A DNA stretch of 64,000 nucleotides from Sporofaciens musculi (GTDB taxonomy: Bacteria; Bacillota; Clostridia; Lachnospirales; Lachnospiraceae): positions 1-64,000 of the forward strand of contig NZ_WUQX01000001.1 of assembly GCF_009830285.1 (NCBI RefSeq), in the 5' to 3' direction. Position numbers and translations under genes: made by a program. Each line of letters starts with the position of its first letter. Positions within the stretch are counted from its first letter, which is position 1. Below are positions 18,798 to 28,300 of this stretch, one piece after another. The notes under the pieces were generated by a model. It was not told the DNA's origin. It saw only the letters and a program-made list of their open reading frames with translations, and made no database searches.

Positions 18798-19250
18798 TTA
18801 CCCGACAATTCTCGCCATCGCCCTTTTTGTGGCAACAAATTCTTCTATAAATTGTTCTTCTTCCTTCTGGACTTCCTTCTCGTATTCCTTGTACTTCTTT
18901 TCCTTTAATTTATCTATGGAGGAAGTTTCTTTTTTTGCTTCCACCACCTCGTTGCGCTTGGCTTCTTCCTTCTCCTGGAGCTTCGCCAGTTCTTCATACT
19001 TCTTCTTAATCTTAATCCCCAGCGCCTCCAGATAATTCTCATAGGTATGGATATCACAAATCTTCATTCCACTCATCCGGCTATTCCGAAATTCTATCGT
19101 ACAACGGCGATGCTCCTCCTCCATTGTCTCAATGGTTCGTTCACATTCCCTAACCTTCGCAAGAATCCTGGCATGCTCTGCTTTTAGTCCATCAAGCACC
19201 TGCTCCTTATAATTAAGTACAGTATCCAATGAAAAAAAGAACTTCTTCAT
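18798..19250 (-). CDS. fliJ: Flagellar export chaperone/stalk protein FliJ
   Basis: A 150-residue, highly charged, almost wholly alpha-helical coiled-coil protein (KFFFSLDTVLNYKEQVLDGL at the start, then Glu/Lys heptads to the end). FliJ forms the central stalk of the FliI ATPase ring. It overlaps the end of fliI by 4 nt. A gap of about 150 nt to fliK holds no recognised gene. Intact. Confidence 0.85.
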   Translation of the reverse strand: MKKFFFSLDTVLNYKEQVLDGLKAEHARILAKVRECERTIETMEEEHRRCTIEFRNSRMSGMKICDIHTYENYLEALGIKIKKKYEELAKLQEKEEAKRNEVVEAKKETSSIDKLKEKKYKEYEKEVQKEEEQFIEEFVATKRAMARIVG

Positions 19251-20547
19251 CGCAATATCTCCTTCATCATCTCTAAGGATTTGTCACTCGGAAAACTCTC
19301 GTCTATCTTCTGCATGAGAAAAGCATTGACTCTGTCAATCTTGGAAATAGCCCCGTCAAGCCTGGGATTCGTCCCTGACTTATAGGCTCCAATTGAAATC
19401 AAATCTTCATTCTTAGCATATATGCTCAAAATATCTCTCATCTTTGCTGCCGCTTCACGGTGATCCTCTGGTACAATATTCGTCATCAGACGGGAAATAC
19501 TGGCATTTACATCAATCGCAGGAAAGTGATTTTCATTCGCCAGTTTTCTTGTAAGTACAATGTGTCCGTCCAGAATACCACGGACGGTATCTGCAATCGG
19601 TTCGTTGGTGTCGTCACCCTCCACCAACACCGTATAGATACCAGTAATCGAACCCTTCTCGAATTTCCCGCTTCTCTCCAATAGCTTCGGGAACTCTGCA
19701 TATATGGAAGGGGTATAGCCTCTTGCAACCGGCGGCTCTCCGGTTGCAAGCCCAATCTCACGCTGCGCCATTGCGAAACGGGTAAGAGAATCCATCATCA
19801 ACAGAACATCCTTCCCCTGATCTTTAAAATACTCTGCAATGGTCGTCGCCACAAGGGGACATTTCATGCGCAGCATTGCGGGCTGATCAGAAGTCGCAAC
19901 CACAAGTATGCTGCGTTTCATTCCCTCCGGTCCGAGATCCTTTTCTATAAATTCACGAACTTCTCGGCCTCGCTCTCCCACGAGAGCAATCACATTAATA
20001 TCGGCTTTAACATTTCTCGCAATCATTCCAAGTAATGTACTCTGCCGACGCCACTACCTGCAAAAATACCGATACGTTGCCCCTTCCCAACCGTGTTCAG
20101 CCCATCAATCGCTTTCACGCCAAATTCCAACGGGTCCGTAATCGGAGGTCTTGCCAAGGGATTGATATAATTATTCTCTACATAGTAATAACGTGAAGAA
20201 GGAAGCGGTCCTAAATCATCCATAGGATTCCCTGTGGCATCTATGATCCTTCCTCTCAAAAATTCACCTACCGGAATCTTCAAACGCTTCCGGGTATTTC
20301 TCACAAAACTGCCGGCAGCCACACCATTCAAATTCTCGTATGCCATAAGCTGCATCTTGTCTCCACGGAACCCCACAACCTCCACGGGAATCTGCCTGTG
20401 CTTTTCTTCGTTGTAAATCATGGCAATATCCCCGATACTTGCACGGTTTCCGGAAGACTCCATCGCCATTCCAATGACATTCTCTATCTTTCCTATGTAA
20501 CTGATCGTCTCTGCTTTCTGTATCAGCTCCGGCAATTTTGAAAACAT
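19247..20547 (-). CDS. fliI: Flagellar export ATPase FliI, frameshifted exactly in the Walker A motif
   Basis: ATPase that energises export, homologous to F1 beta. N-terminal 170 residues start at 20,547. The frame breaks at IGIFAGSGVGR, near 20,035; adding one A restores GSGVGKSTLLGMIARN. The rest from 20,026 is clean and contains ALVGERGREVREFIE, Walker B LLMMDSLTRFAMAQRE and the family block TGEPPVARGYTPSIYAEFPK. Joined length is about 434 residues, normal. A break in the P-loop of an indispensable gene with everything else perfectly conserved argues for a base-calling error. Overlaps fliJ; 12 nt after fliH. Confidence 0.92.
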
Positions 20548-20559
20548 CTCTCTCCTTGA

Positions 20560-21315
20560 TTACACCCTGACATTGTTCAGTATGTCTTTGATGTTCTCTA
20601 ACTGCGTACCGACGCTAGCGTCAATAATCTCATCGGGCAATTCTATAATACATGTGCCTTCTTCTCCATTATCCATAGTAACAATCTTAATATTCTCAGA
20701 AAGTTTGGACAGTTTATCCAAAAATTCCGTATCTACATCCATAGAAACAGCCGTATCACACTTCGTTATATAGATCTTGGCCCACTGTTTTTTCGTGATC
20801 TTATCGGTAGCCGCAAGAATCATACGCTTCACGATGTCGCCGCTGGACTGCAGGCTGGTCTGGATCACCTTTTCCGCCACAGTAAGGGAAATCCGTTTCA
20901 AATCATCCACATACTGCTCAAGCAGCTTCTCCTTCTCCACCGAAACACTCTGGATTACCTCTGATATATTATTCTGAAGTTCCTGTATCTCGGCGTCTAA
21001 AAGCCTGCGCTGTTCGTCATAAGCTTCCCGCGTCCCATCCTGGCGTCCCGTCTCCTGCCCTTCCCGATAGCCCTGATCCCGCAGGTATTCTGCCTGGGAG
21101 CGGGCATCATTAATAATCTGCCTGGCCTGAGCCCTCGCTTCCTCCAGAATTTCTTCTACCGAAACAGCATTTTCTTCATCTTCTTCAGCATCGCCCTCTG
21201 AGTCTTCATCTTCCTCTTTCGGCTCCTCAATGAGCTTGAAGCCGGCAAAGAAGTCGTACGGCTTAACGTCCTCCTTCTTCTCCGGTTCTTTTACAATCCT
21301 AGGCAATGATTTCAT
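20560..21315 (-). CDS. fliH: Flagellar export ATPase regulator FliH
   Basis: Binds FliI and FliN-type proteins and delivers the ATPase. About 251 residues: an N-terminal KSLPRIVKE peptide, a very acidic stretch (EEDEDSEGDAEEDEENA, about residues 33-50), a long coiled coil, and a C-terminal domain. Start chosen at ATG 21,313-21,315, where the peptide matches family N-termini; an upstream ATG at 21,333 would overlap fliG more. It overlaps the fliG end by about 17 nt. Intact. Confidence 0.82.
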   Translation of the reverse strand: MKSLPRIVKEPEKKEDVKPYDFFAGFKLIEEPKEEDEDSEGDAEEDEENAVSVEEILEEARAQARQIINDARSQAEYLRDQGYREGQETGRQDGTREAYDEQRRLLDAEIQELQNNISEVIQSVSVEKEKLLEQYVDDLKRISLTVAEKVIQTSLQSSGDIVKRMILAATDKITKKQWAKIYITKCDTAVSMDVDTEFLDKLSKLSENIKIVTMDNGEEGTCIIELPDEIIDASVGTQLENIKDILNNVRV

Positions 21316-22350
21316 CCTTTCCGCTCTTAACAATAATCAATTCTCCGGCTTCTTCCAGTCTCCTGATTACGCCGACAATTCTCTGCTGCGCTTCCTCCAC
21401 GTCTCTCAGACGTACATTAACCGTAATCTCAAGGTCAGACTGAATACTCTCAGCCATACGTGAAGATACATTGGAAAATACAAGCTCCTTGATCTTCTCG
21501 TCGGACCCTTTGAGCGCGTATACGATATCCTTGACATCGCACTCGCGGATAAATCTCTGAATTGATCTGTTGTCCATGGACACAATATCCTCGAATACGA
21601 ACATCTTCTTCCGAATCGTCTCTGCCAGTTCTTCGTCGTTTTTGCCCAATTCGTCGAAAATGTACTTCTCGTTCGCTCTGTCCATATGATTCATTACATC
21701 TGCTATGTAATCAATACCGCCAATGGTGGTAACATCTGTCGTAAGAATGCTGTCAAACCGCTTCTTAAGCGAATCCTCCACGACCTTAATCGCTTCCGGA
21801 GACGCGCTCTCCATTCTGGCAATAGCTTCCACAACCTTAATGCGCTTCTCCTTGGGAAGCTCGCTAATAACCATAGACGCCTGATCTGAATCCGCATAGG
21901 ACAGAACCAATGCAATCGTCTGCGGTCTTTCATGCTGCAAAAATGATATCAAATTCTTTACATTACTCTTACGTATAAATTCAAAGGGCCGTATCTTCAG
22001 AGATTTTGACAACTTATCCAGCAGCGATTGTGCTGTGCTTTCCCAAATGCCTTCTCAAGCACTGCTCGCGCATACTCCATACCGCCGTCAGTTACGACCT
22101 TCTGGGTCAAGCAGGTCTTATAGAACTCATCCAGAACAAGCTCCATCTCATCAGGGCTGATATGCCCTAACTTTGCCACTTCAATCGTCAGCCTCTCAAT
22201 ATCACTCTCGCTCAGATGCTTATAGATCTTCGACGCTTTATCAGCCCCAAGGGAAACAACGACAGCAGCAGCTTTCTGCTCAGGCGTCAGCTTGCTCTCT
22301 TTAACTTCCTTAGTTTCCTTGGTTTCTTTGCTTTCTTTATTCTCCTCCAT
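21299..22350 (-). CDS. fliG: Flagellar motor switch protein FliG, one frameshift
   Basis: Rotor protein that contacts MotA. The N-terminal part (LTPEQKAAAVVVSLGADKAS) runs from 22,350. The middle and C-terminal parts are clean from about 22,012 (IRPFEFIRKSNVKNLISFLQ; GIDYIADVMNHMDRANEKYI; LGKNDEELAETIRKKMFVFE). A one-base shift near 22,040 separates them. The N-terminal 15 residues are Lys/Glu repeats. The start lies inside the fliF end; an ATG five codons upstream at 22,365 is the alternative. Confidence 0.9.
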
Positions 22351-23926
22351 CTGCAACGCCCCCATTCAGCCAGTTCTTCAATAACTGAGCAGAAATCTCT
22401 GCATTCTGTTCCGCGAATTCCCGTACATTCTTCTTGAGTTCCATACTCCTGTCGTTCTGAAGCTGAAGAAGCTCCTCATTCATATCAAGCACAGCCGGAA
22501 TTTCTTCCACTGTCTCAGCTTCTTCGACCAGCTCCTCAATTTCCTCTTCATCCTGCTTCCGCCTTCTGACTATCAGGATAATAATAACTATAATTAACAG
22601 CAAGAGCAGAGCTGCGGCTGCAATAATTGCCCACAACGGTATACTCTCCAGAATTCCGCCAGACGATACTTCTTCAGATTCATCGTCTGCATCGATTCCA
22701 TCAAACGGCGCGCTCACAATCGCAATCTTCTCTTCCTGGGCGTCTGCCGCGATACCCGCCGCATTTCCCACCAGAGAACGAATCTGATTCTCTCTTAAGC
22801 TTCCATATCCATTACCGTTAATCGCAACAGATACCGTAAGGTCCTCCAATTCGCCAGGATCAATCTGCCCTTCCTCTTTCAACTCGTTGACCAAATAATC
22901 CCGAACCGCGCTTTCACTGTATGCATTCGTTCCGTCAGCATCCCCATCTGTATTATATTCAGGTGTATCTGCATTTGTCTCAGTCCCCGCAACTCCTCCA
23001 GCGCCATCTCCCGTTCCAGCCTGTTCCTCATAAAGCTCCTCATGGCTGATGATTCCCGACTTATCCTCCTCGTTAATCTTATCCGGAGTCGTATAAGTCG
23101 TCTGCTGGCGAATTAACCTTTCCATATTCAAACGGGCATGCGCAGTAACACGTACATTCTCCTGCCCATAGATTGGACCAAGTACCTTCATAACACTGGC
23201 AGAAATAGAGTTCTCCACCATTCTCGCAAGTTCTTCCGTGGTAGAACTATTGGAGGAATTCCCATTTCCATCTACAGAAACGTCATTTCCATTTCCATCA
23301 ATAACCGCCACATCTTCAAGCTCCATCCCAGGGATACTTTTGGCCACCAGCCGCTGAATCGCAACGACCTGGTCTTCCGTCGGCGAACCGCCGTCCTGCA
23401 TAATCGCAACAACCGAAGCGCTGGATTTTTCTTCCTCGTCATTCAAGGCATACTTACTTTCTTCTCCCAATGCAATCGTAACCTTGGCATCCTTCACACC
23501 ATCAAACAGACGAATGGTAGAGCCGATACGATCCTGCAGTTCGTAGAGCTTGTAGGTCTTCTTATCCGAATCAGTGGTCAACATACTCGCATTATCCTTA
23601 AACGTATCATATGTAAATCCATTCTTTGGATATCCTGCCTGAACAAGCGTCGCCTTCGTCTGGTCCACCGTGTCCTCTTTAACCATAATCGTCGATTCGC
23701 CATTAAACTTATAATCTATGCCGTCTTCCGTCAATTTCTGCGCAATCTGCTGCATTTCTTCCTGCCCCAGTCCGGAAAACAATTCCGTATACGGCCGGTT
23801 ATTCAGGATGATCGCAATCGTCACCGCACCACCAATCAACACCACCGCACCGACAATGATCATAATCTTCACTTTTCTGCTTAAATTGCCGACAAATTCT
23901 TTAAACTGCTCAAACTTTTCCTTCAT
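22337..23926 (-). CDS. fliF: Flagellar MS-ring protein FliF
   Basis: Builds the membrane ring that houses the export gate. 529 residues with membrane helices at about 19-40 and 435-458. Ring-building motifs are present between them (LVQAGYPKNGFTYDTFKDNA; DGVKDAKVTIALGEES). An acidic/Gly-rich insert follows (AGTGDGAGGVAGTETNADTP). The cytoplasmic C-terminal tail ends in LLKNWLNGGVADGGE and overlaps the fliG start. Intact. Confidence 0.93.
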   Translation of the reverse strand: MKEKFEQFKEFVGNLSRKVKIMIIVGAVVLIGGAVTIAIILNNRPYTELFSGLGQEEMQQIAQKLTEDGIDYKFNGESTIMVKEDTVDQTKATLVQAGYPKNGFTYDTFKDNASMLTTDSDKKTYKLYELQDRIGSTIRLFDGVKDAKVTIALGEESKYALNDEEEKSSASVVAIMQDGGSPTEDQVVAIQRLVAKSIPGMELEDVAVIDGNGNDVSVDGNGNSSNSSTTEELARMVENSISASVMKVLGPIYGQENVRVTAHARLNMERLIRQQTTYTTPDKINEEDKSGIISHEELYEEQAGTGDGAGGVAGTETNADTPEYNTDGDADGTNAYSESAVRDYLVNELKEEGQIDPGELEDLTVSVAINGNGYGSLRENQIRSLVGNAAGIAADAQEEKIAIVSAPFDGIDADDESEEVSSGGILESIPLWAIIAAAALLLLLIIVIIILIVRRRKQDEEEIEELVEEAETVEEIPAVLDMNEELLQLQNDRSMELKKNVREFAEQNAEISAQLLKNWLNGGVADGGE

Positions 23927-24012
23927 TGTCCAAAACTCTCTTACTTTCCGATTCTATGTATCATCGTTATTTTTTACAGTAAAAAATATCCGTCTACCAT
24001 GTACACATCGTA

Positions 24013-24357
24013 CTATAGACTGATACGCATAATCTCATTATAAGCCTCTAACGCCTTGGTACGCAACGACACCAACATATCCACGGCAAGCTGAGCCTCT
24101 GAAGACGCAATTCCAACCGTATGCGGATCTTCAATCTGCCCTGTTGCCAGTTGATACTGCCTCTTTGCCAATGTATCTTCTGTTGACCTTACATTATCAA
24201 TCGCTTCCTCAAAAATAGATTTAAATGCGGAAATCCCTTCCTGTCCCTTTATTGTGTCCGAGTCCGCAACTCTTGCCTCTCCATTCACATTTCCCAGACC
24301 TGATACAGCCGCCATACTCCTCAACGGCTGTAATGGTGTAATGAATCTATCTTCCAT
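24013..24357 (-). CDS. fliE: Flagellar hook-basal body protein FliE
   Basis: The 114-residue adapter between MS ring and rod. C-terminal half shows the family pattern (FKSIFEEAIDNVRSTEDTLA; DPHTVGIASSEAQLAVDMLV; RTKALEAYNEIMRISL). It follows flgB by 127 nt; the usual flgC between them is missing here. Intact. Confidence 0.88.
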   Translation of the reverse strand: MEDRFITPLQPLRSMAAVSGLGNVNGEARVADSDTIKGQEGISAFKSIFEEAIDNVRSTEDTLAKRQYQLATGQIEDPHTVGIASSEAQLAVDMLVSLRTKALEAYNEIMRISL

Positions 24358-24484
24358 ATTATATCAACCCTTTCTGCTGCGTTATTCTTATTTACACATC
24401 ACGACTTTTACCTATTATAAATACATTCTTATAAATATATTTTGTAATGCAGATCTTCATAATACATCAAAGTTCACATATCAC

Positions 24485-24859
24485 TTACTGCGCTTTAATC
24501 GCCGTCTGATAACGCTTCACATCGTTAGTCACTGACTGAATCAAATACTGATAATGCAACGTTGTTCTTGCCATCTTAGTATTCTCAACATCTGCATTAA
24601 CATTGTTCTCATCCACTCTTCCAGAATTATCCCTGCTGTATACCAGACAATCCGCCTCATCAATCGCCTGACGAACCTTCCCATTGTCCTTCGTCTTACT
24701 TGCCGCCATCAGACGCTTACGGTAGATATCCTCAAAACTAACAGACTGGCACTTATACCCCGGAGTATTCACATTCGCAATATTCAAATCTATGATCTCC
24801 TGCTGCTTCCACAAGAAATCCAAAGATTTGTGTGCCATCGAAATCGTATTTCCAAACAT
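24485..24859 (-). CDS. flgB: Flagellar proximal rod protein FlgB
   Basis: A 124-residue proximal rod subunit with the axial motif KQQEIIDLNIANVNTPGYKC (about 18-37) and a C-terminal helix TLHYQYLIQSVTNDVKRYQT. It is the first gene of the long motility operon; the ribosome site AAAGGAAG lies just before the ATG. A sigma-A-like promoter lies about 75 nt upstream. Confidence 0.9.
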   Translation of the reverse strand: MFGNTISMAHKSLDFLWKQQEIIDLNIANVNTPGYKCQSVSFEDIYRKRLMAASKTKDNGKVRQAIDEADCLVYSRDNSGRVDENNVNADVENTKMARTTLHYQYLIQSVTNDVKRYQTAIKAQ

Positions 24860-24934
24860 CCTATGTCACTTCCTTTTTTATTAATTGATAACTTTTCCGT
24901 TTTAAAGGTTGACATTCTCCAACCACTCTTGTTC

Positions 24935-24963
24935 ATTATAGACTTTATTCTACAAAAAGTCTA
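24935..24963 (-). promoter_or_regulatory. Sigma-A-like promoter of the motility operon
   Basis: On the minus strand TAGACT and a perfect TATAAT are separated by exactly 17 nt, with the -10 about 75 nt before the flgB ATG. It overlaps the last codons of the lytic transglycosylase frame. It is the only good promoter seen ahead of the 25-kb flgB-to-cheV run. Confidence 0.6.
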
Positions 24964-25878
24964 CACTTTTCGTTAGAAAATAACATTTACTTAGTAAGAA
25001 AATCCTGGTAAATTTATCAGGCTTTTTCCAGCAACTTTTACAAAACGTACTCTGTCCATTCATCTCAGAAAGAGAGCGCGTAATCACGCTGGCCCTGTTC
25101 ATCATCTGAAGCCTCATCATCTCAACAAAATACTGGGCGTTTTCCTGAGACAAGGTATATGTACCGCTTTTCGAGGTATTGTTCTTCACCCCTGCTTCCT
25201 CTCCTCTAAGAGCCGTTCCATAAGCAAATGTCTTCTCTGCGCCTGTGTTCACATTCTTTTCCTCTACCGTCTTGCCTGTCGTCAGATTAGAATTCATATA
25301 TCCCTTAATTCTTTGGATATAGTTTCTCGTCTCCTTAAACGGGGGAACACCTCCATATTTTGCAACGTTCCCGCTACCCGCATTGTATGCAGCCAACGCC
25401 AAATCTATGTTACCATTATACTTCTTAAGCTGCTGAGAAATATATTTGGCGCCTCCCATAATATTGCTTCTCGCGTCAAAGGGGTCCTCCACCCCAAGCG
25501 ACCTCGCCGTAGCAGGCATCAACTGCATAACCCCTGCGCTCCAGCCGAAGATACCGCATTCGCATCGAAGCCAGACTCCGCTTTACCCATAGCTTTCAGC
25601 AAATTCAGCGGCACATCATATAAATTCGCCGCTTCTTCAAAAATCGCATCCATACTCGTGCTTCCTGTCTGTATGGAAGATGTATCCTCCACCGCACCGG
25701 TATTCTTTACGGAATTCAATCTCATCATCGTATTATATATGTCTGCAAAGCTTTGACTTGCAGAAGACGTCTGCCCCGTATACGTATAAGACGGATCATC
25801 TGATATCCCTTGAATCTGGTTCAGAACATTACTCATATACTTGTACCAATTATTATAAATCGTATAATCCATTCCCAT
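24950..25878 (-). CDS. Lytic transglycosylase (SLT domain), one frameshift
   Basis: Peptidoglycan-cleaving enzyme, probably for making room for the flagellar rod. N-terminal part from the ATG at 25,876-25,878 (AGAAGGA just upstream). The catalytic-glutamate motif AMGKAESGFDANAVSSAGAQ ends this frame near 25,525. After a one-base shift the frame gives MQLMPATARSLGV, AAYNAGSGNVAKYGG and FKETRNYIQRI, all SLT motifs. The final 20-30 residues are uncertain, since the frame runs into a palindrome (24,999-25,025) and the flgB promoter. A start 7 codons further upstream is possible but has no ribosome site. Confidence 0.8.
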
Positions 25879-25899
25879 TGTCCTTCTCTCCATCCACAA

Positions 25900-26320
25900 T
25901 TAAAGGCATAAATTATGTCCTACTCCCAAGTACATTTACATATTATATTGTATAACTTAGCTTAAAACATACTTATACCACTCTATCTTATATTTATACC
26001 ACGTTTTTTTCGTTTTGAAAAGGTTTTTTAGGCCAACTTTTTTACAATTTATGCTATTATACGCCTTTAGGAAAGCAGAATAAAGTGTAAATGATTAAAA
26101 ATATATTTAAATTATCATTTTACATCCATCTTTTTCCCTCTTATAAAATTATAAATTTTATAAAACAAATTTACAGATACTGACAAAAATTTACCACAAA
26201 ATATGACAGGAAACTTTTAAACAGATATTTACTTTTATAGCAAAACGTTATAAAATAGAAAGTGCATATTACTCGTTATTTTATATTTTAACTATTATTA
26301 TGTACTAGGAGGAATGAAAC
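25900..26320. other. AT-rich divergent intergenic region
   Basis: About 420 nt between the divergent transglycosylase and chemoreceptor genes. No open frame or RNA gene is seen. It contains a probable chemoreceptor promoter (see 26,228-26,256) and a TATAAT near 25,935-25,945 on the minus strand without a convincing -35. Confidence 0.5.
26228..26256 (+). promoter_or_regulatory. Possible promoter of the chemoreceptor gene
   Basis: TTTACT and TAAAAT separated by 17 nt, about 65 nt ahead of the GTG start. No clear sigma-28 pattern (TAAA-N15-GCCGATAT) is found in this intergenic region, though that class might be expected for a chemoreceptor. Confidence 0.35.
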
Positions 26321-28183
26321 GTGTTTAGAAACTTAAAAGTGAGGAGCAAGCTGCTTCTCTCATTTGGAATTATGATGGGATTTTACATTGTCTCAATCAT
26401 TGTAGCCAACTTCGGGCTCGAACGTGTTCTCGAAGGATTAGAGAATTTTTACGACCGTCCTTATCCAATGGTTCGGTATTCTTTGGAGGCTGAGTCTTCC
26501 ACACGTCAGAATCAGTTAAATATGTTCCGTGCACTGACCACCGAAGATGAGACAAAGAGACAAGAGCTGCTGGGACAGGTCAACGACCTTGCACAAGTCA
26601 TGAGCAACGCTCTTGATAAACTGACCGAGGTTTACGGCTCAGATGATGCTTTAGTATCCGCAGCTTTGGACGCGGCGTCCAAGTTAAAGACAGCCCGTGA
26701 AAAGTCTTTATCTTATCTGGAAGCCCACCAGGGAAATCAGGCGCTTTCTGTATTGAATGGTGAATATGCCGATGCCGGTATTGAATTCCAGGAAGCCATT
26801 GACGCAATTATTGAAAGAGCCGAGACAAATGCTGAATTATTCTACGAGGAAGGTCATGACACCAAAAAATTCTGTACAATCCTGTTGGTAGGCGTTGCAC
26901 TTTTCAGCCTTTTTGTGATTTGTATTCTTGCACTCCGACTGACAAAGAGCCTTACCTCCCCAATCGTAGAGATTGAAAACGCTGTGAAAGAAATGGCAAA
27001 AGGTAATATGCATACAAAAGTTACATACGAATCTAACGATGAACTGGGCGGACTCGCTGATAATCTTCGTTCTTTATTAAAGACTTTGTCCGGTTACATT
27101 GAGCATATCAGCCAGAGGCTTGGCTCTCTTGCAGATGGTGATTTGTCCGTTGAGATGGATATGGACTACCTTGGAGATTTCCAATCTCTTAAGCGTTCCT
27201 GCGGCAAGATTATTGAGTCTCTGAACGATGCCATGAGCCAACTCCATCAGGCATCCGACCAGGTTGCCGAAGGTTCTGAGCAGGTATCCAGCGGCGCTCA
27301 GGCGCTTAGCCAAGGCGCAACAGAGCAGGCAAGTTCCGTGGAAGAGTTGGTTGCTACTCTTAACGAATTATCTGACAAGGTCAACAAAACCGCTCACAAT
27401 GCTCGTGATGTCAACGATCTTATGGGCCTGACTGTGGGCGAGATTGACAACAGTAATAAGATGATGGAATCTATGATGACTGCCATGACCAGAATCAATG
27501 AGTGTTCCAGCGAGATCGAAAAGATTATTAAGACGATTGAAGATATTGCATTCCAGACCAATATCCTGGCATTGAACGCTGCTGTAGAGGCTGCACGTGC
27601 CGGAGAGGCTGGCAAGGGATTCGCAGTAGTTGCAGATGAAGTAAGAAGCCTTGCTTCCAAGAGCCAGGAGGCTGCAAAGGATACAACTGCACTGATCAGC
27701 AATTCTCTTACCGCTGTTTCAGAAGGAAATCAGATTGCATCTGATACACAGGAATCTCTGTTGAAGGTTGTGTCAAGCGCACAGAAGATTTCCGAGAATA
27801 TGGCTGCTATCACAGAGGCGTCTGATATGCAGGCAGAAGGAATTCAGCAGGTTACACTTGGTATCGACCAGATTTCTTCCGTTATTCAGACGAACTCCGC
27901 TACGGCTGAGGAAAGCGCTGCGGCAAGCGAAGAACTTTACAGCCAGTCCAGTCTGCTCAAGAGCTTGGTAGGACGTTTCCGTTTGAAGACTATGGCGGGA
28001 CCTATGACGCCAGTTGCAGCAAGAACTCCAGATCCTATTTCGGTTTCTGCTCCTGTTTCAATTCCAGATCCTATTCCAGAGCCTATTCCAGAGCCCGTTT
28101 CGGAGACAGTGGTAGTACCTGCACCAGTTCCGAAGACTCCGGTAAGCAGCGGGGCTTTTGTGGATGATATGGCGAAATATTAA
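26321..28183 (+). CDS. Methyl-accepting chemotaxis protein
   Basis: Transmembrane chemoreceptor, 620 residues. Membrane helix 1 at about 10-31; a helical extracellular ligand domain (about 32-186, four-helix-bundle type); helix 2 at about 187-208; HAMP at about 209-262; then a cytoplasmic signalling coiled coil with the conserved tip [20 protein letters not shown] (about 407-426) and [20 protein letters not shown]. After the coil comes a Pro-rich tail ([15 protein letters not shown]) ending AFVDDMAKY. The start is GTG at 26,321 behind AGGAGG. It is transcribed away from the motility operon. The ligand is not predictable. Confidence 0.9.
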   Translation: MFRNLKVRSKLLLSFGIMMGFYIVSIIVANFGLERVLEGLENFYDRPYPMVRYSLEAESSTRQNQLNMFRALTTEDETKRQELLGQVNDLAQVMSNALDKLTEVYGSDDALVSAALDAASKLKTAREKSLSYLEAHQGNQALSVLNGEYADAGIEFQEAIDAIIERAETNAELFYEEGHDTKKFCTILLVGVALFSLFVICILALRLTKSLTSPIVEIENAVKEMAKGNMHTKVTYESNDELGGLADNLRSLLKTLSGYIEHISQRLGSLADGDLSVEMDMDYLGDFQSLKRSCGKIIESLNDAMSQLHQASDQVAEGSEQVSSGAQALSQGATEQASSVEELVATLNELSDKVNKTAHNARDVNDLMGLTVGEIDNSNKMMESMMTAMTRINECSSEIEKIIKTIEDIAFQTNILALNAAVEAARAGEAGKGFAVVADEVRSLASKSQEAAKDTTALISNSLTAVSEGNQIASDTQESLLKVVSSAQKISENMAAITEASDMQAEGIQQVTLGIDQISSVIQTNSATAEESAAASEELYSQSSLLKSLVGRFRLKTMAGPMTPVAARTPDPISVSAPVSIPDPIPEPIPEPVSETVVVPAPVPKTPVSSGAFVDDMAKY

Positions 28184-28213
28184 GAGCTTTGAATTTATAA
28201 TCAATATTATATT

Positions 28214-28258
28214 AAAGGGGGACTCCTTCCATTGCAGAAGGAATCCCCTTTATTTTTT
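28214..28258. terminator. Bidirectional intrinsic terminator
   Basis: Stem of about 12 bp (GGGGACTCCTTC paired with GAAGGAATCCCC, one bulge), loop CATTGCA, followed by TTTATTTTTT on the plus strand. It serves the chemoreceptor gene and, from the other side, the convergent glycosyltransferase B1. Confidence 0.8.
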
Positions 28259-28300
28259 ACTTTAAAAAGACAGCATACGCCGACGAAAACAAAATAAACC

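Noticed and set aside
24999..25030. Palindrome CCTGATAAATTTACCAGG as the transglycosylase terminator
   Set aside because: The stem is AT-rich and lies within the open frame; without transcript data it is too weak to list.
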